NCBI GenBank assembly: GCA_002314685.1
Contig: DCHB01000029.1
Location: 1-8,214 of the forward strand
Source: Clostridiales bacterium UBA1763
GTDB taxonomy: Bacteria > Bacillota > Clostridia > Oscillospirales > Oscillospiraceae
Length of the DNA: 8,214 nt
Reading direction: 5' to 3'
The notes under the pieces are model-generated. The model did no database searches. It saw only the letters and a list, made by a program, of their open reading frames with translations, and was not told where the DNA came from. A program made the translations under genes and the position numbers. Shown here piece by piece: positions 1-6,565 of this stretch. Positions within the stretch are counted from its first letter, which is position 1, and each line of letters opens with the position of its first letter.

Positions 1-140
1 CAAAGTACATGGCAAACCGCAATATCGACACGATAGACGCGGGCGTGCCCGTGCTGAGTATGCACGCTCCGTTTGAGGTGGTCTCGAAATTCGACTGCTA
101 CATGACCTATAAGGGCGTGCTTGCGGCATATAACGAATAA
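1..140 (+). CDS. M18 family aminopeptidase, C-terminal fragment
   Basis: Only the last 45 codons are in the window; the first full codon is at 3 and the stop is TAA at 138-140. The reading DAGVPVLSMHAPFE followed by SKFDCYMTYKG matches the C-terminus of M18 (aspartyl aminopeptidase-like) metallopeptidases, where the SMH-P segment carries a conserved histidine of the two-metal active site and the YMTYK segment closes the protein. These are cytosolic enzymes that remove N-terminal residues, often acidic ones, from peptides. The N-terminal and dimerisation parts lie outside the window, so substrate class and completeness cannot be judged. M42 peptidases are a related alternative, but this C-terminal pattern fits M18 better. 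Confidence 0.83.
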   Translation, partial: KYMANRNIDTIDAGVPVLSMHAPFEVVSKFDCYMTYKGVLAAYNE

Positions 141-147
141 TGCTTAT

Positions 148-190
148 AAAATCACCTTCTTTTTGGTTATGCTAAACGGGAGGTGATTTT
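148..190 (+). promoter_or_regulatory. Inverted repeat enclosing the tepA ribosome binding site
   Basis: AAAATCACCT at 148-157 is perfectly complementary to AGGTGATTTT at 181-190, with 23 nt between the arms. The right arm contains most of the Shine-Dalgarno sequence GGGAGGTGA (178-186) of the following gene. In RNA this stem would hide that ribosome binding site; it could also act as a terminator for the upstream peptidase gene, since the right arm ends in a run of five T. A 23-nt loop is long for a terminator. The complementarity is seen directly; either function is inferred. Confidence 0.5.
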
Positions 191-827
191 TACGGAAGAA
201 ATCAAGGAGCTCGGCAGTGCAAAAACTCAGAGCAATATACATTGCCTTACGATAATCGGACAAATAGAGGGGCATCAGCTGCTGCCTGAGGACACAAAAA
301 CAACAAAATACGAGCATATCATGCCGCTTTTGGCGGCGATTGAGGAGTCGGAGGAAATTGAAGGACTGCTGATATTGCTGAACACAGTCGGCGGAGATGT
401 TGAAGCGGGGCTTGCTATAGCCGAGCTGATTGCGGGAATGAAGAAGCCCGCTGTGTCGCTCGTATTAGGCGGCAGTCATTCAATCGGCGTTCCGCTTGCA
501 GTTGCGGCAAAGCACAGCTTTATAGCACCCTCCGCGGCAATGACAGTGCACCCCGTGCGGCTGAACGGACTTGTCATAGCCTCACCGCAGACCTACCGCT
601 ATTTTTCCCGTGTTCAGGACAGAATAGTGAGCTTTGTCAGCGGTCATTCGCACATAAGCCCCGAAAAATATACCGAGCTTATGCTCAAAACCGACGAGAT
701 AGCAAACGATGTCGGCAGTGTTATCTACGGCGAGGAGGCTGTTTCGTGCGGACTGATTGACAGCGTGGGCACGCTTTCCGATGCTCTTGACTTTTTACAC
801 TCATACAATAGCAAAAACCGAGCTTGA
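183..827 (+). CDS. tepA: ClpP-family serine protease, translocation-enhancing protein TepA-like
   Basis: The protein is 214 aa from the GTG at 183. It has the ClpP/crotonase fold layout: NTVGGDVEAGLAIAE at residues 67-81 (the oxyanion-type glycine segment), GGSHSIGVP at 96-104 with the likely nucleophile Ser100, and MTVHPVRLNG at 120-129 with the likely catalytic His123. The third member is less clear; an acidic residue in KTDEIAND is the best candidate. The HCLTIIGQIEGH and KTTKYEHI segments near the N-terminus are typical of TepA (YmfB) rather than true ClpP. B. subtilis TepA is linked to protein export and spore-related roles and lies close to spoIIIE. Here uppP sits between it and ftsK, and the small ylzJ gene seen in other genomes is absent. 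The start is doubtful: the GTG overlaps the Shine-Dalgarno, which is ideally placed for an in-frame ACG at 192. No upstream in-frame start exists before the stop at 147-149. Confidence 0.88.
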   Translation: MIFTEEIKELGSAKTQSNIHCLTIIGQIEGHQLLPEDTKTTKYEHIMPLLAAIEESEEIEGLLILLNTVGGDVEAGLAIAELIAGMKKPAVSLVLGGSHSIGVPLAVAAKHSFIAPSAAMTVHPVRLNGLVIASPQTYRYFSRVQDRIVSFVSGHSHISPEKYTELMLKTDEIANDVGSVIYGEEAVSCGLIDSVGTLSDALDFLHSYNSKNRA

Positions 828-854
828 GTATCGGTTTTGCTATTGTACTTTTTT
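805..854 (+). terminator. Intrinsic terminator of tepA, overlapping its stop
   Basis: ACAATAGCAAAAACCGA (805-821) pairs with TCGGTTTTGCTATTGT (831-846), with one bulged A and a 9-nt loop. A T-rich tract, TTTTTT, follows at 849-854. The tepA stop codon (825-827) is inside the loop, so the left arm is coding sequence. Confidence 0.88.
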
Positions 855-871
855 GTTTTATATGGTAGAAT
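843..871 (+). promoter_or_regulatory. Likely sigma-A type promoter for uppP-ftsK
   Basis: A -35-like TTGTAC (843-848) is followed after exactly 17 nt by TAGAAT (866-871), which matches the -10 consensus in five of six positions. The -10 is preceded by TGG, giving an extended -10. The -35 matches only TTG. It overlaps the end of the tepA terminator and is placed to start transcription near 878, about 43 nt before uppP. It supports separate control of uppP and ftsK from tepA. Confidence 0.55.
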
Positions 872-885
872 ACCTTAGTTAAGGT
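872..885. promoter_or_regulatory. Palindrome at the predicted uppP transcription start, possible operator
   Basis: ACCTTA and TAAGGT form a perfect 6-bp inverted repeat around GT, directly downstream of the predicted -10 and covering the expected start point. A further ACCTAA-like copy lies at 894-899. This geometry suits a repressor operator, but no regulator can be named and a chance palindrome of this size is possible. Confidence 0.3.
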
Positions 886-920
886 TACATAATACCTAAA
901 ATTCGCGGAGGAAGGCTGTT

Positions 921-1760
921 ATGACCATAGGTAAAGCCGTGATTCTCGGACTTGTGCAGGGAATTGCGGAATTTCTGCCGATATCCAGCTCGGGACATCT
1001 GGCAATATTCCAGAACCTTTTTAATATGTCTGATATTGAGGGCGGTCATCTGTTCTTTGATGTGCTGCTGCACTTCGGCACCCTCATTGCAATATGCTTT
1101 ATGTACTGGACGGACATCAAGGGTATGTTTTTTGAAACGCTTGCAATGCTCAGCGGCAGAAAACAGCTCACAGCAGACGGTAAGCCAAAGCAGCTTCCGA
1201 AGGCGCGTCTTTTCCTTTTGATTGTCGCGGCATCTGTACCGCTTGTGCTTCTTTTGCCGGTAAATGACTATATTGATTTGCTTTCGCAGTCAACAATGTT
1301 TGTAGGTATTGCGCTTATTCTCACGGGCTGTATTCTGCTTGTGTCCGATAAAATGACTCAGGGCAATAAAACCGAAAAGAACATGGGCTTTAAGGATGCG
1401 CTGATAATCGGTATTTGCCAGTGCGTTGCATCCATGCCGGGACTTTCACGCTCGGGTGTCACGATTACCGCGGGCATAGCTACGGGACAAAAACGCGAAT
1501 ATGCCGTAAAATTCTCGCTTCTTATGAGTATTCCTGCCGTTGTAGGCGCAACCTTCCTTGAGCTCATTAAGGCAATAAAGGCGGGCATAGATATTTCGCT
1601 CATCCCCGCTTACATAGTCGGAATGATAGCGGCAATGGTGTCGGGCGTTGTTTCGATAGGTTTTCTGAGAATGATTGCAAAGAAAAACAGCTTCGGCGGC
1701 TTTGTGTATTACTGCTGGGTAGTCGGCGTGCTTACGATTATCCTTTCAATGATATTCTGA
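921..1760 (+). CDS. uppP: Undecaprenyl-diphosphatase UppP/BacA
   Basis: This 279-aa, strongly hydrophobic membrane protein removes a phosphate from undecaprenyl diphosphate, recycling the lipid carrier for peptidoglycan and other wall polymers; overexpression in other bacteria gives bacitracin resistance. Both family signatures are intact: QGIAE (residues 13-17) running into FLPISSSGHL (18-27, with Glu17 and His26), and PGLSRSGVT (173-181, with Arg177). About eight membrane helices are evident, with one longer polar loop near residues 75-95 (SGRKQLTADGKPKQLPKA). Length is close to the family norm of about 270 aa. The ATG is supported by GGAGG at 907-911 with 9-nt spacing. A promoter with an extended -10 lies just upstream. 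ftsK follows after 22 nt with no terminator between, so the two are probably cotranscribed. Confidence 0.97.
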   Translation: MTIGKAVILGLVQGIAEFLPISSSGHLAIFQNLFNMSDIEGGHLFFDVLLHFGTLIAICFMYWTDIKGMFFETLAMLSGRKQLTADGKPKQLPKARLFLLIVAASVPLVLLLPVNDYIDLLSQSTMFVGIALILTGCILLVSDKMTQGNKTEKNMGFKDALIIGICQCVASMPGLSRSGVTITAGIATGQKREYAVKFSLLMSIPAVVGATFLELIKAIKAGIDISLIPAYIVGMIAAMVSGVVSIGFLRMIAKKNSFGGFVYYCWVVGVLTIILSMIF

Positions 1761-1782
1761 TAAAGGCAGGTATTGCTCAATA

Positions 1783-4377
1783 ATGGCACAAACTAAGAGT
1801 AAAAAGACATCGACAAAACAAAAATCAAAGACAGCGCAGACTAAGTCAAAGCAGTCTGCAAAGACAAGTGAGCCGCAGGCAAAGCCCGTGCGCAGAGAGG
1901 TCTTTGCGTTTGTGTTTGCATTTGCCGCACTTGTCACAGTGTTCTCGATTTTCTCAACCGAGGGCTTTGTGGTGGGCGGAATAAGCAATCTTATGCGCGG
2001 ACTGGTCGGATACGGCTACTGGGTATGCGTGCCCGTATTCATTCTTGCGGCGGTAATACTCGGCTTCCACAAGGGCAGACCCGTTGCGTTCCGCCTCACC
2101 TCGGCACTGCTTATCCCGCTTTTGACGGGCGCATTGCTCGACCTTCTGCTGTCAAAGGTAATTATTGAGAATATTAAGGGCTTCGGATTTATTCTGTCGG
2201 CACTGTTTGAGGGCGGCAAGACCATGTCCTGCGGCGGTGTACTCGGCGGCCTGCTTGCATTTGCCTTTGAAAAGGCGTTCAGCTTCTACGGCGCAACGGT
2301 TATCACCGTTTTGCTGTTTGCCTTCTTTACGCTCAATGCCTTTAATATAACCGTTTCCAAGCTTGCAAAATGGATAACAACCCGCGAGTATGCAGAGTAC
2401 GAGCCCGAGCCCGAAAAAGAGGAAAAGCCCGTCAGAAAACAGCAGACTCAGCAGATACAGAGCGATGACTCCGTATCAAGAGAGAAACCCGCAAGACGCA
2501 GGGCGGTTGACATCCCCGTTGACGACAGCCCGCTGTTTGAGAAGAAAAAGCCCGAGCCTGCAAAGGAGGAGCCCGTCAAGGAGGAAAACAAGGCAGGCCT
2601 CTTCGGCAAAAAGACAAAGAAGCCCAATGTTGATATTGAGATAGAGAAGCCCGTGAGCAACAAAACCGACGATGTCATACCCTTCACCTTTGAGGAGGCT
2701 GAGGCAGTCGCAGGAGTTAAGCTCACCGGAAGCGGCAAAACCGAGGCAGGGGAGATATCCGACCCGCCCAAGAAGCTCTCAGCGGCTGAGGTCGCGGCGG
2801 AAACCGCGGCAATCGCAGGCGAGATTGAAGCTAAAAAGGCAGAGGGCGAGTACGAAAAACCGCCTATATATCTGCTGAAAAAAGGTCATTCAACAACCAC
2901 AAATGTTGAAGAAGAGCTCAAAACCAACCGCGAAAGACTCGAAAGCGCAATAAACAGCTTCGGCGTAAATGCAACAATTGTCAATACAACCCACGGACCC
3001 ACCGTAACAAGATACGACTTAGAGCTTGAAAAGGGTGTAAAGCTCAGCCGCCTCACAAACCTTGCGGGCGATATTGCTCTCGCACTCGGTGTCGTGAGCG
3101 TGCGAATAGCGCCTATCCCCGACAAAATCTCAACCGTCGGCATTGAGGTGCCGAACAAGATTATAAACACCGTTTATCTCCGCGATATCGTCGATTCCCC
3201 GAAGTTTGCATCATCCAAGGCGGACCTCACCTTTGCAATAGGCAAGGACATAGGCGGCAACGCCGTAGTCGGCAATATATCCAAGCTTCCGCATCTGCTT
3301 ATTGCAGGTACAACGGGCTCAGGTAAGTCGGTTTGCATGAACTCGCTTATAATAAGCCTTCTTTACAAGTCAAACCCCGAGGATGTCAAGCTCATTATGA
3401 TAGACCCCAAAATGGTCGAAATGGGTGTATATAACGGCATCCCGCACCTGTATATCCCCGTTGTAACAGACCCGAAGAAGGCGGCAGGCGCACTTCAGTG
3501 GGCAGTTACCGAGATGCTCAAGCGTTACAGACTTTTCTCCGAGCTCGGCGTAAGAAGCCTCTCGGCGTATAACGAGCACCTCGTAGAAAACGGACAGCCC
3601 AAGATGCCCAATGTTGTCGTTGTAATAGACGAGCTTGCAGACCTCATGCTCGTAGCCTCCAAGGAGGTCGAGGAGAGCATTTGCCGCGTTGCACAGATGG
3701 GCAGAGCAGCAGGTATGCACCTTGTAATTGCAACTCAGCGTCCCTCAGCAGATGTCATCACGGGACTTATGAAAGCAAATATTCCGAGCCGAATTGCATT
3801 TGCAGTGTCGTCTGCCATGGAAAGCCGCATAATTATGGATAACTCGGGTGCTGAAAAGCTCGTAGGCATGGGCGATATGCTGTATGCCCCCATAGGCTGC
3901 GGCAAGCCTCTGCGTGTGCAGGGCGCATTCGTCAGCGATGAAGAGCGCGATTCGATTGTCAGCTTCATTAAGGAGCAGTCAAGCGCAAATTATTCCGAGG
4001 ATATTATCGCTCAGATAGAAAAAGCCGCAGAGGACAAGGGCTCAAACGCTAAGCAGGCGGAGGATACGGCACAGACAGCCGATAAATCCGATTACGATGA
4101 GCTATTGCCGCAGGCAGTCGATGTAATATTCGACACAAAGCAGGCATCGGTATCCATGCTCCAGCGCAGACTTAAGCTCGGCTATTCCCGTGCCGCACGC
4201 ATAGTTGACCAAATGGAGGAGATCGGCGTGCTCGGACCCTTTGAGGGCTCAAAGCCCCGTCAGATACTTATTACTCGCGAGCAGTGGCTCGAAATGCAGA
4301 CCACTCACGGCACGGCACCGACGGAGCTTTTGAAGACTCAGCTTGAATTTGAAGACGAGCTTGACACAGAAAATTAA
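1783..4377 (+). CDS. ftsK: FtsK/SpoIIIE family DNA translocase
   Basis: The protein is 864 aa, a usual length for Firmicutes SpoIIIE/FtsK. A basic Lys-rich tail (1-38) precedes four or five membrane segments (about 40-57, 79-94, 104-123, 150-168 and 170-188). A charged Glu/Lys/Pro-rich linker runs from about 200 to 370. The motor follows, with Walker A GTTGSGKS (509-516, Lys515) and Walker B VVVVIDE (611-617), and then TQRPSADVITG. A winged-helix gamma domain at about 771-840 should read polar DNA signals. This hexameric ATP-driven pump moves chromosomal DNA through the division or sporulation septum. Presence of tepA nearby favours a SpoIIIE-like role, but FtsK and SpoIIIE cannot be separated on sequence alone. 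The start ATG has only a modest Shine-Dalgarno (AGGCAGG near 1765). The stop is followed after 3 nt by a terminator hairpin. Confidence 0.96.
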   Translation: MAQTKSKKTSTKQKSKTAQTKSKQSAKTSEPQAKPVRREVFAFVFAFAALVTVFSIFSTEGFVVGGISNLMRGLVGYGYWVCVPVFILAAVILGFHKGRPVAFRLTSALLIPLLTGALLDLLLSKVIIENIKGFGFILSALFEGGKTMSCGGVLGGLLAFAFEKAFSFYGATVITVLLFAFFTLNAFNITVSKLAKWITTREYAEYEPEPEKEEKPVRKQQTQQIQSDDSVSREKPARRRAVDIPVDDSPLFEKKKPEPAKEEPVKEENKAGLFGKKTKKPNVDIEIEKPVSNKTDDVIPFTFEEAEAVAGVKLTGSGKTEAGEISDPPKKLSAAEVAAETAAIAGEIEAKKAEGEYEKPPIYLLKKGHSTTTNVEEELKTNRERLESAINSFGVNATIVNTTHGPTVTRYDLELEKGVKLSRLTNLAGDIALALGVVSVRIAPIPDKISTVGIEVPNKIINTVYLRDIVDSPKFASSKADLTFAIGKDIGGNAVVGNISKLPHLLIAGTTGSGKSVCMNSLIISLLYKSNPEDVKLIMIDPKMVEMGVYNGIPHLYIPVVTDPKKAAGALQWAVTEMLKRYRLFSELGVRSLSAYNEHLVENGQPKMPNVVVVIDELADLMLVASKEVEESICRVAQMGRAAGMHLVIATQRPSADVITGLMKANIPSRIAFAVSSAMESRIIMDNSGAEKLVGMGDMLYAPIGCGKPLRVQGAFVSDEERDSIVSFIKEQSSANYSEDIIAQIEKAAEDKGSNAKQAEDTAQTADKSDYDELLPQAVDVIFDTKQASVSMLQRRLKLGYSRAARIVDQMEEIGVLGPFEGSKPRQILITREQWLEMQTTHGTAPTELLKTQLEFEDELDTEN

Positions 4378-4380
4378 ATG

Positions 4381-4405
4381 AAAAGGGCGGACTTCCGCCC
4401 TTTTT
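4381..4405 (+). terminator. Terminator/attenuator hairpin between ftsK and mrnC
   Basis: AAAAGGGCGG (4381-4390) pairs perfectly with CCGCCCTTTT (4395-4404) around a 4-nt loop, and the T run is five long. It starts 3 nt after the ftsK stop. Only 15 nt separate it from the mrnC start, too little for a promoter, so mrnC-rqcH must depend on readthrough or on a promoter inside ftsK. The element therefore probably reduces rather than abolishes downstream expression. Confidence 0.85.
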
Positions 4406-4419
4406 CAATAGGTGAAGCT

Positions 4420-4824
4420 ATGAAGAACTATTTTTGCCCCGAAATGGAGCTAAATGACATCAACAATATAAGTATGCTCGGACTTGCCCATATAGGCGAC
4501 GGCGTTTATGAGCTTCTAACGCGCACTATGCTGTGCTCCGACGGCAACAAAAACGTCGCGGCTCTGCACAAAAAAACGGTCTCGATAGTCAATGCACCCG
4601 CACAGGCATTAGCGGCGGAGAGACTGCTGCCTTGCCTCACGGAGGATGAGCTCGCGGTGTTTAAGCGCGGGCGCAACACGAAGGTAAATTCCGTGCCGCA
4701 GAAGGCTAATATAGGGCAGTACCATGCCGCAACGGGACTTGAAGCACTGTTCGGCTGGCTATATCTCCAGGGCAGAAGAGACAGAATTAACGAGCTTTAC
4801 GCAATTTGCGTGGAGGAGACTTAA
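4420..4824 (+). CDS. mrnC: Mini-ribonuclease 3
   Basis: The gene encodes a 134-aa, RNase III-type catalytic domain with no dsRNA-binding domain. In B. subtilis the homologue trims 23S rRNA precursor ends as a dimer. The signature MLGLAHIGDGVYELLTR (residues 19-35) carries the metal-binding Asp27 and Glu31. KRGRNTKVN (82-90) and GLEALFGWLYL (106-116, Glu108) complete the family pattern. I place the start at the ATG at 4420, with AGGTGA at 4410-4415 four bases upstream. An in-frame ATG at 4378 would add 14 residues, but it has no spaced Shine-Dalgarno and those codons coincide with the terminator hairpin. The stop TAA overlaps the rqcH start as TAATG. The location next to ftsK and rqcH differs from the cysS-mrnC-rlmB arrangement of B. 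subtilis. Confidence 0.93.
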   Translation: MKNYFCPEMELNDINNISMLGLAHIGDGVYELLTRTMLCSDGNKNVAALHKKTVSIVNAPAQALAAERLLPCLTEDELAVFKRGRNTKVNSVPQKANIGQYHAATGLEALFGWLYLQGRRDRINELYAICVEET

Positions 4825-4826
4825 TG
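4812..4826 (+). promoter_or_regulatory. Ribosome binding site and overlapping stop/start that fix the rqcH start
   Basis: GGAGGAG (4812-4818) lies five bases before the ATG at 4824, within the last codons of mrnC. The mrnC stop and the rqcH start share one base (TAATG). This supports initiation at 4824 and translational coupling, and argues against the in-frame TTG at 4806, which precedes the Shine-Dalgarno. Confidence 0.88.
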
Positions 4827-6545
4827 GCACTTGACGCAATAATGCTCTCGGCACTCGTAGCAGAGCTTAAGCCGAAGCTTGAGGGCGCGAGAATAGACAA
4901 GGTACAGCAGCCCGAGCGTGAGCAGGTCGTAATATCCGTCCGCAATAACGGAGAAAATATGCGCCTGCTTATAAATATTGGCGCGGGAAGCGGCAGAGTA
5001 TGCCTCAGCTCACAGAGCTTTGAAAATCCCGCAGAGCCGCCGATGTTTTGTATGCTCCTGCGTAAATACCTCGTCAGCGGCAGAATAGAAAAGCTGACAC
5101 AGCCCGATTGGGAACGCCTGCTGTTGGTTGACATAATGTCTCATAACGAGCTCGGAGACAGTATAAATCTGAAGCTTGCGGTAGAACTCATGGGCAGAAG
5201 CTCAAATCTTGTGCTTATAGGCGATGACGGCAGGATTATCGACTGTCTGCGCCGCATGGATTACGGCGGAGATGCCGAGCGCAGAATGCTCCCGGGTATG
5301 ATATACCGCCTGCCGCCGAAGCAGAAAAAGCCGCTTGTATTCGATTGCGATGTAGAGCAGATAAAATCGCTTTTGTCCGCATCCGATGCCTCACGTCCGC
5401 TTGACAAAAGATTGCTCGATACCTTCTCGGGACTTTCACCGCTTGTGTGCCGTGAGCTTGCCGAGAGGGCGTTTAACGATATTGACTGTCTGCCCGATGC
5501 ACTTGATGCCTTTCTGAGCACGGTCAGGGCGGGGGAATTGAGCCCCGTGCTGTTTACAAAGGACGGCAAGCCCGCAGAATTTTCGTTTATGCACCTTAAG
5601 CAATACGGCAATGAGCTGACGGCACAGAGCTTTGACAGCTTTTCGGAGCTTCTTGACGCATATTATTCAAAGCGTGAGCAGACAGAGCGCAGACGCCGCA
5701 GAGCAAGAGAGCTTTCTCACAGCGTCAAAACCGCCCGTGACCGCATAGCGCGAAAGCTTGCAAGTCAGCACGAGGAGCTCAAACGCACCTTAAGCAGGGA
5801 TGAAATTCGCAAAAATGCCGAGCTTTTGACGGCAAATCTGTATAGGGTTAAAAAGGGCGACAGCTTTGTTGAGGTCGAGGATTATTATGCCGAGGGCAGT
5901 CCTCTTGTCAGAATTGAGCTTGACACGCTCAAAACTCCTCAGCAAAACTGCGCAAAAATGTTCAAGGAATATAACAAGCTCAAGACAGCTGAGGCGCATT
6001 TAACGGAGCTTACACAGCAGGGCGAAAAACAGCTCGATTACTTAAACAGCGTGCTCGATGAGCTTGAAAGAGCCGAAACTGAGCGTGATTTGTCCGAAAT
6101 TCGTCAGGAGCTCATACAGACGGACTATATTAAAAAGCAGAAGGGCACAAAGCCCGACAAGGTAAAAAAGCAGGGACCGATGCACTTTGTGTCCTCAGAC
6201 GGCTTTGATATCTTCGTCGGCAGAAGCAACAGTCAGAACGACGAGCTGACAACAAAAACCGCACGCCGCACGGATATATGGCTGCACGCTAAAACGGTGC
6301 ACGGAAGCCACGTCATTATAAGCTGTGACGGAGTAACGCCGCCCGAGAGCACAATAGCCGAGGCGGCGAGCATAGCTGCATATTATTCGCAGGCGCGTCA
6401 AAGCGGCAAAACGGCTGTCGATTACACTATGGTGCGTTTTGTGCGCAAGCCCTCAGGCTCAATGCCGGGCAAGGTAATTTACACCGATTACAGCACCGTA
6501 ATGACACAGTCAGACGAGAATTTAATAGAAAAGCTGAAAAAATGA
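4824..6545 (+). CDS. rqcH: RqcH, NFACT-family ribosome quality control factor (Rqc2 homologue)
   Basis: The 573-aa protein belongs to the family formerly annotated as fibronectin-binding protein FbpA. In B. subtilis RqcH binds stalled 50S subunits carrying peptidyl-tRNA and recruits tRNA-Ala to add C-terminal alanine tails, which mark the chain for degradation. Domains in order are NFACT-N (from residue 1, ALDAIMLSALVAELK and later FCMLLRKYL), a helix-hairpin-helix region around 190-225, a long charged coiled coil at about 280-430, and NFACT-R at about 450-545. NFACT-R holds SSDGFDIFVGRSNSQND (457-473) and DIWLHAKTVHGSHV (484-497). The segment QPDWERLLL has Glu97-Arg98 where the family usually has Asp-Arg. 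The start is set by GGAGGAG five bases upstream. The gene overlaps mrnC by one base and ends in a shared terminator facing a convergent gene. Confidence 0.95.
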   Translation: MALDAIMLSALVAELKPKLEGARIDKVQQPEREQVVISVRNNGENMRLLINIGAGSGRVCLSSQSFENPAEPPMFCMLLRKYLVSGRIEKLTQPDWERLLLVDIMSHNELGDSINLKLAVELMGRSSNLVLIGDDGRIIDCLRRMDYGGDAERRMLPGMIYRLPPKQKKPLVFDCDVEQIKSLLSASDASRPLDKRLLDTFSGLSPLVCRELAERAFNDIDCLPDALDAFLSTVRAGELSPVLFTKDGKPAEFSFMHLKQYGNELTAQSFDSFSELLDAYYSKREQTERRRRRARELSHSVKTARDRIARKLASQHEELKRTLSRDEIRKNAELLTANLYRVKKGDSFVEVEDYYAEGSPLVRIELDTLKTPQQNCAKMFKEYNKLKTAEAHLTELTQQGEKQLDYLNSVLDELERAETERDLSEIRQELIQTDYIKKQKGTKPDKVKKQGPMHFVSSDGFDIFVGRSNSQNDELTTKTARRTDIWLHAKTVHGSHVIISCDGVTPPESTIAEAASIAAYYSQARQSGKTAVDYTMVRFVRKPSGSMPGKVIYTDYSTVMTQSDENLIEKLKK

Positions 6546-6565
6546 CGGTACAATACCGTCATTTT
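6539..6565. terminator. Bidirectional terminator between convergent rqcH and S-layer-like gene
   Basis: AAAATGACGGTA (6539-6550) pairs perfectly with TACCGTCATTTT (6554-6565) around a 3-nt loop. The rqcH stop lies in the left arm and the minus-strand gene's stop overlaps the right end. Read on the minus strand the stem runs into six T, a strong signal; on the plus strand the T run is four. Confidence 0.85.

Noticed and set aside
2448..2771. Minus-strand open frame of 107 codons inside ftsK
   Set aside because: It mirrors the low-complexity charged linker of ftsK, is Ser/Leu-rich without family resemblance, and sits opposite a clear gene.
3370..3720. Minus-strand open frame of 116 codons opposite the ftsK motor domain
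   Set aside because: The plus strand here encodes the conserved Walker A to Walker B region; the antisense product has no recognisable motif.
4361..4389. TTGACA at 4361-4366 as a promoter for mrnC
   Set aside because: No -10-like hexamer lies 16-18 nt downstream; that position falls in the GC-rich terminator stem.
4806..4823. TTG start for rqcH adding six residues
   Set aside because: The GGAGGAG at 4812-4818 lies downstream of this TTG and points to the ATG at 4824.
5261..5611. Minus-strand open frame of 116 codons inside rqcH
   Set aside because: It is the antisense shadow of a confidently identified gene, Ser-rich with no recognisable domain.
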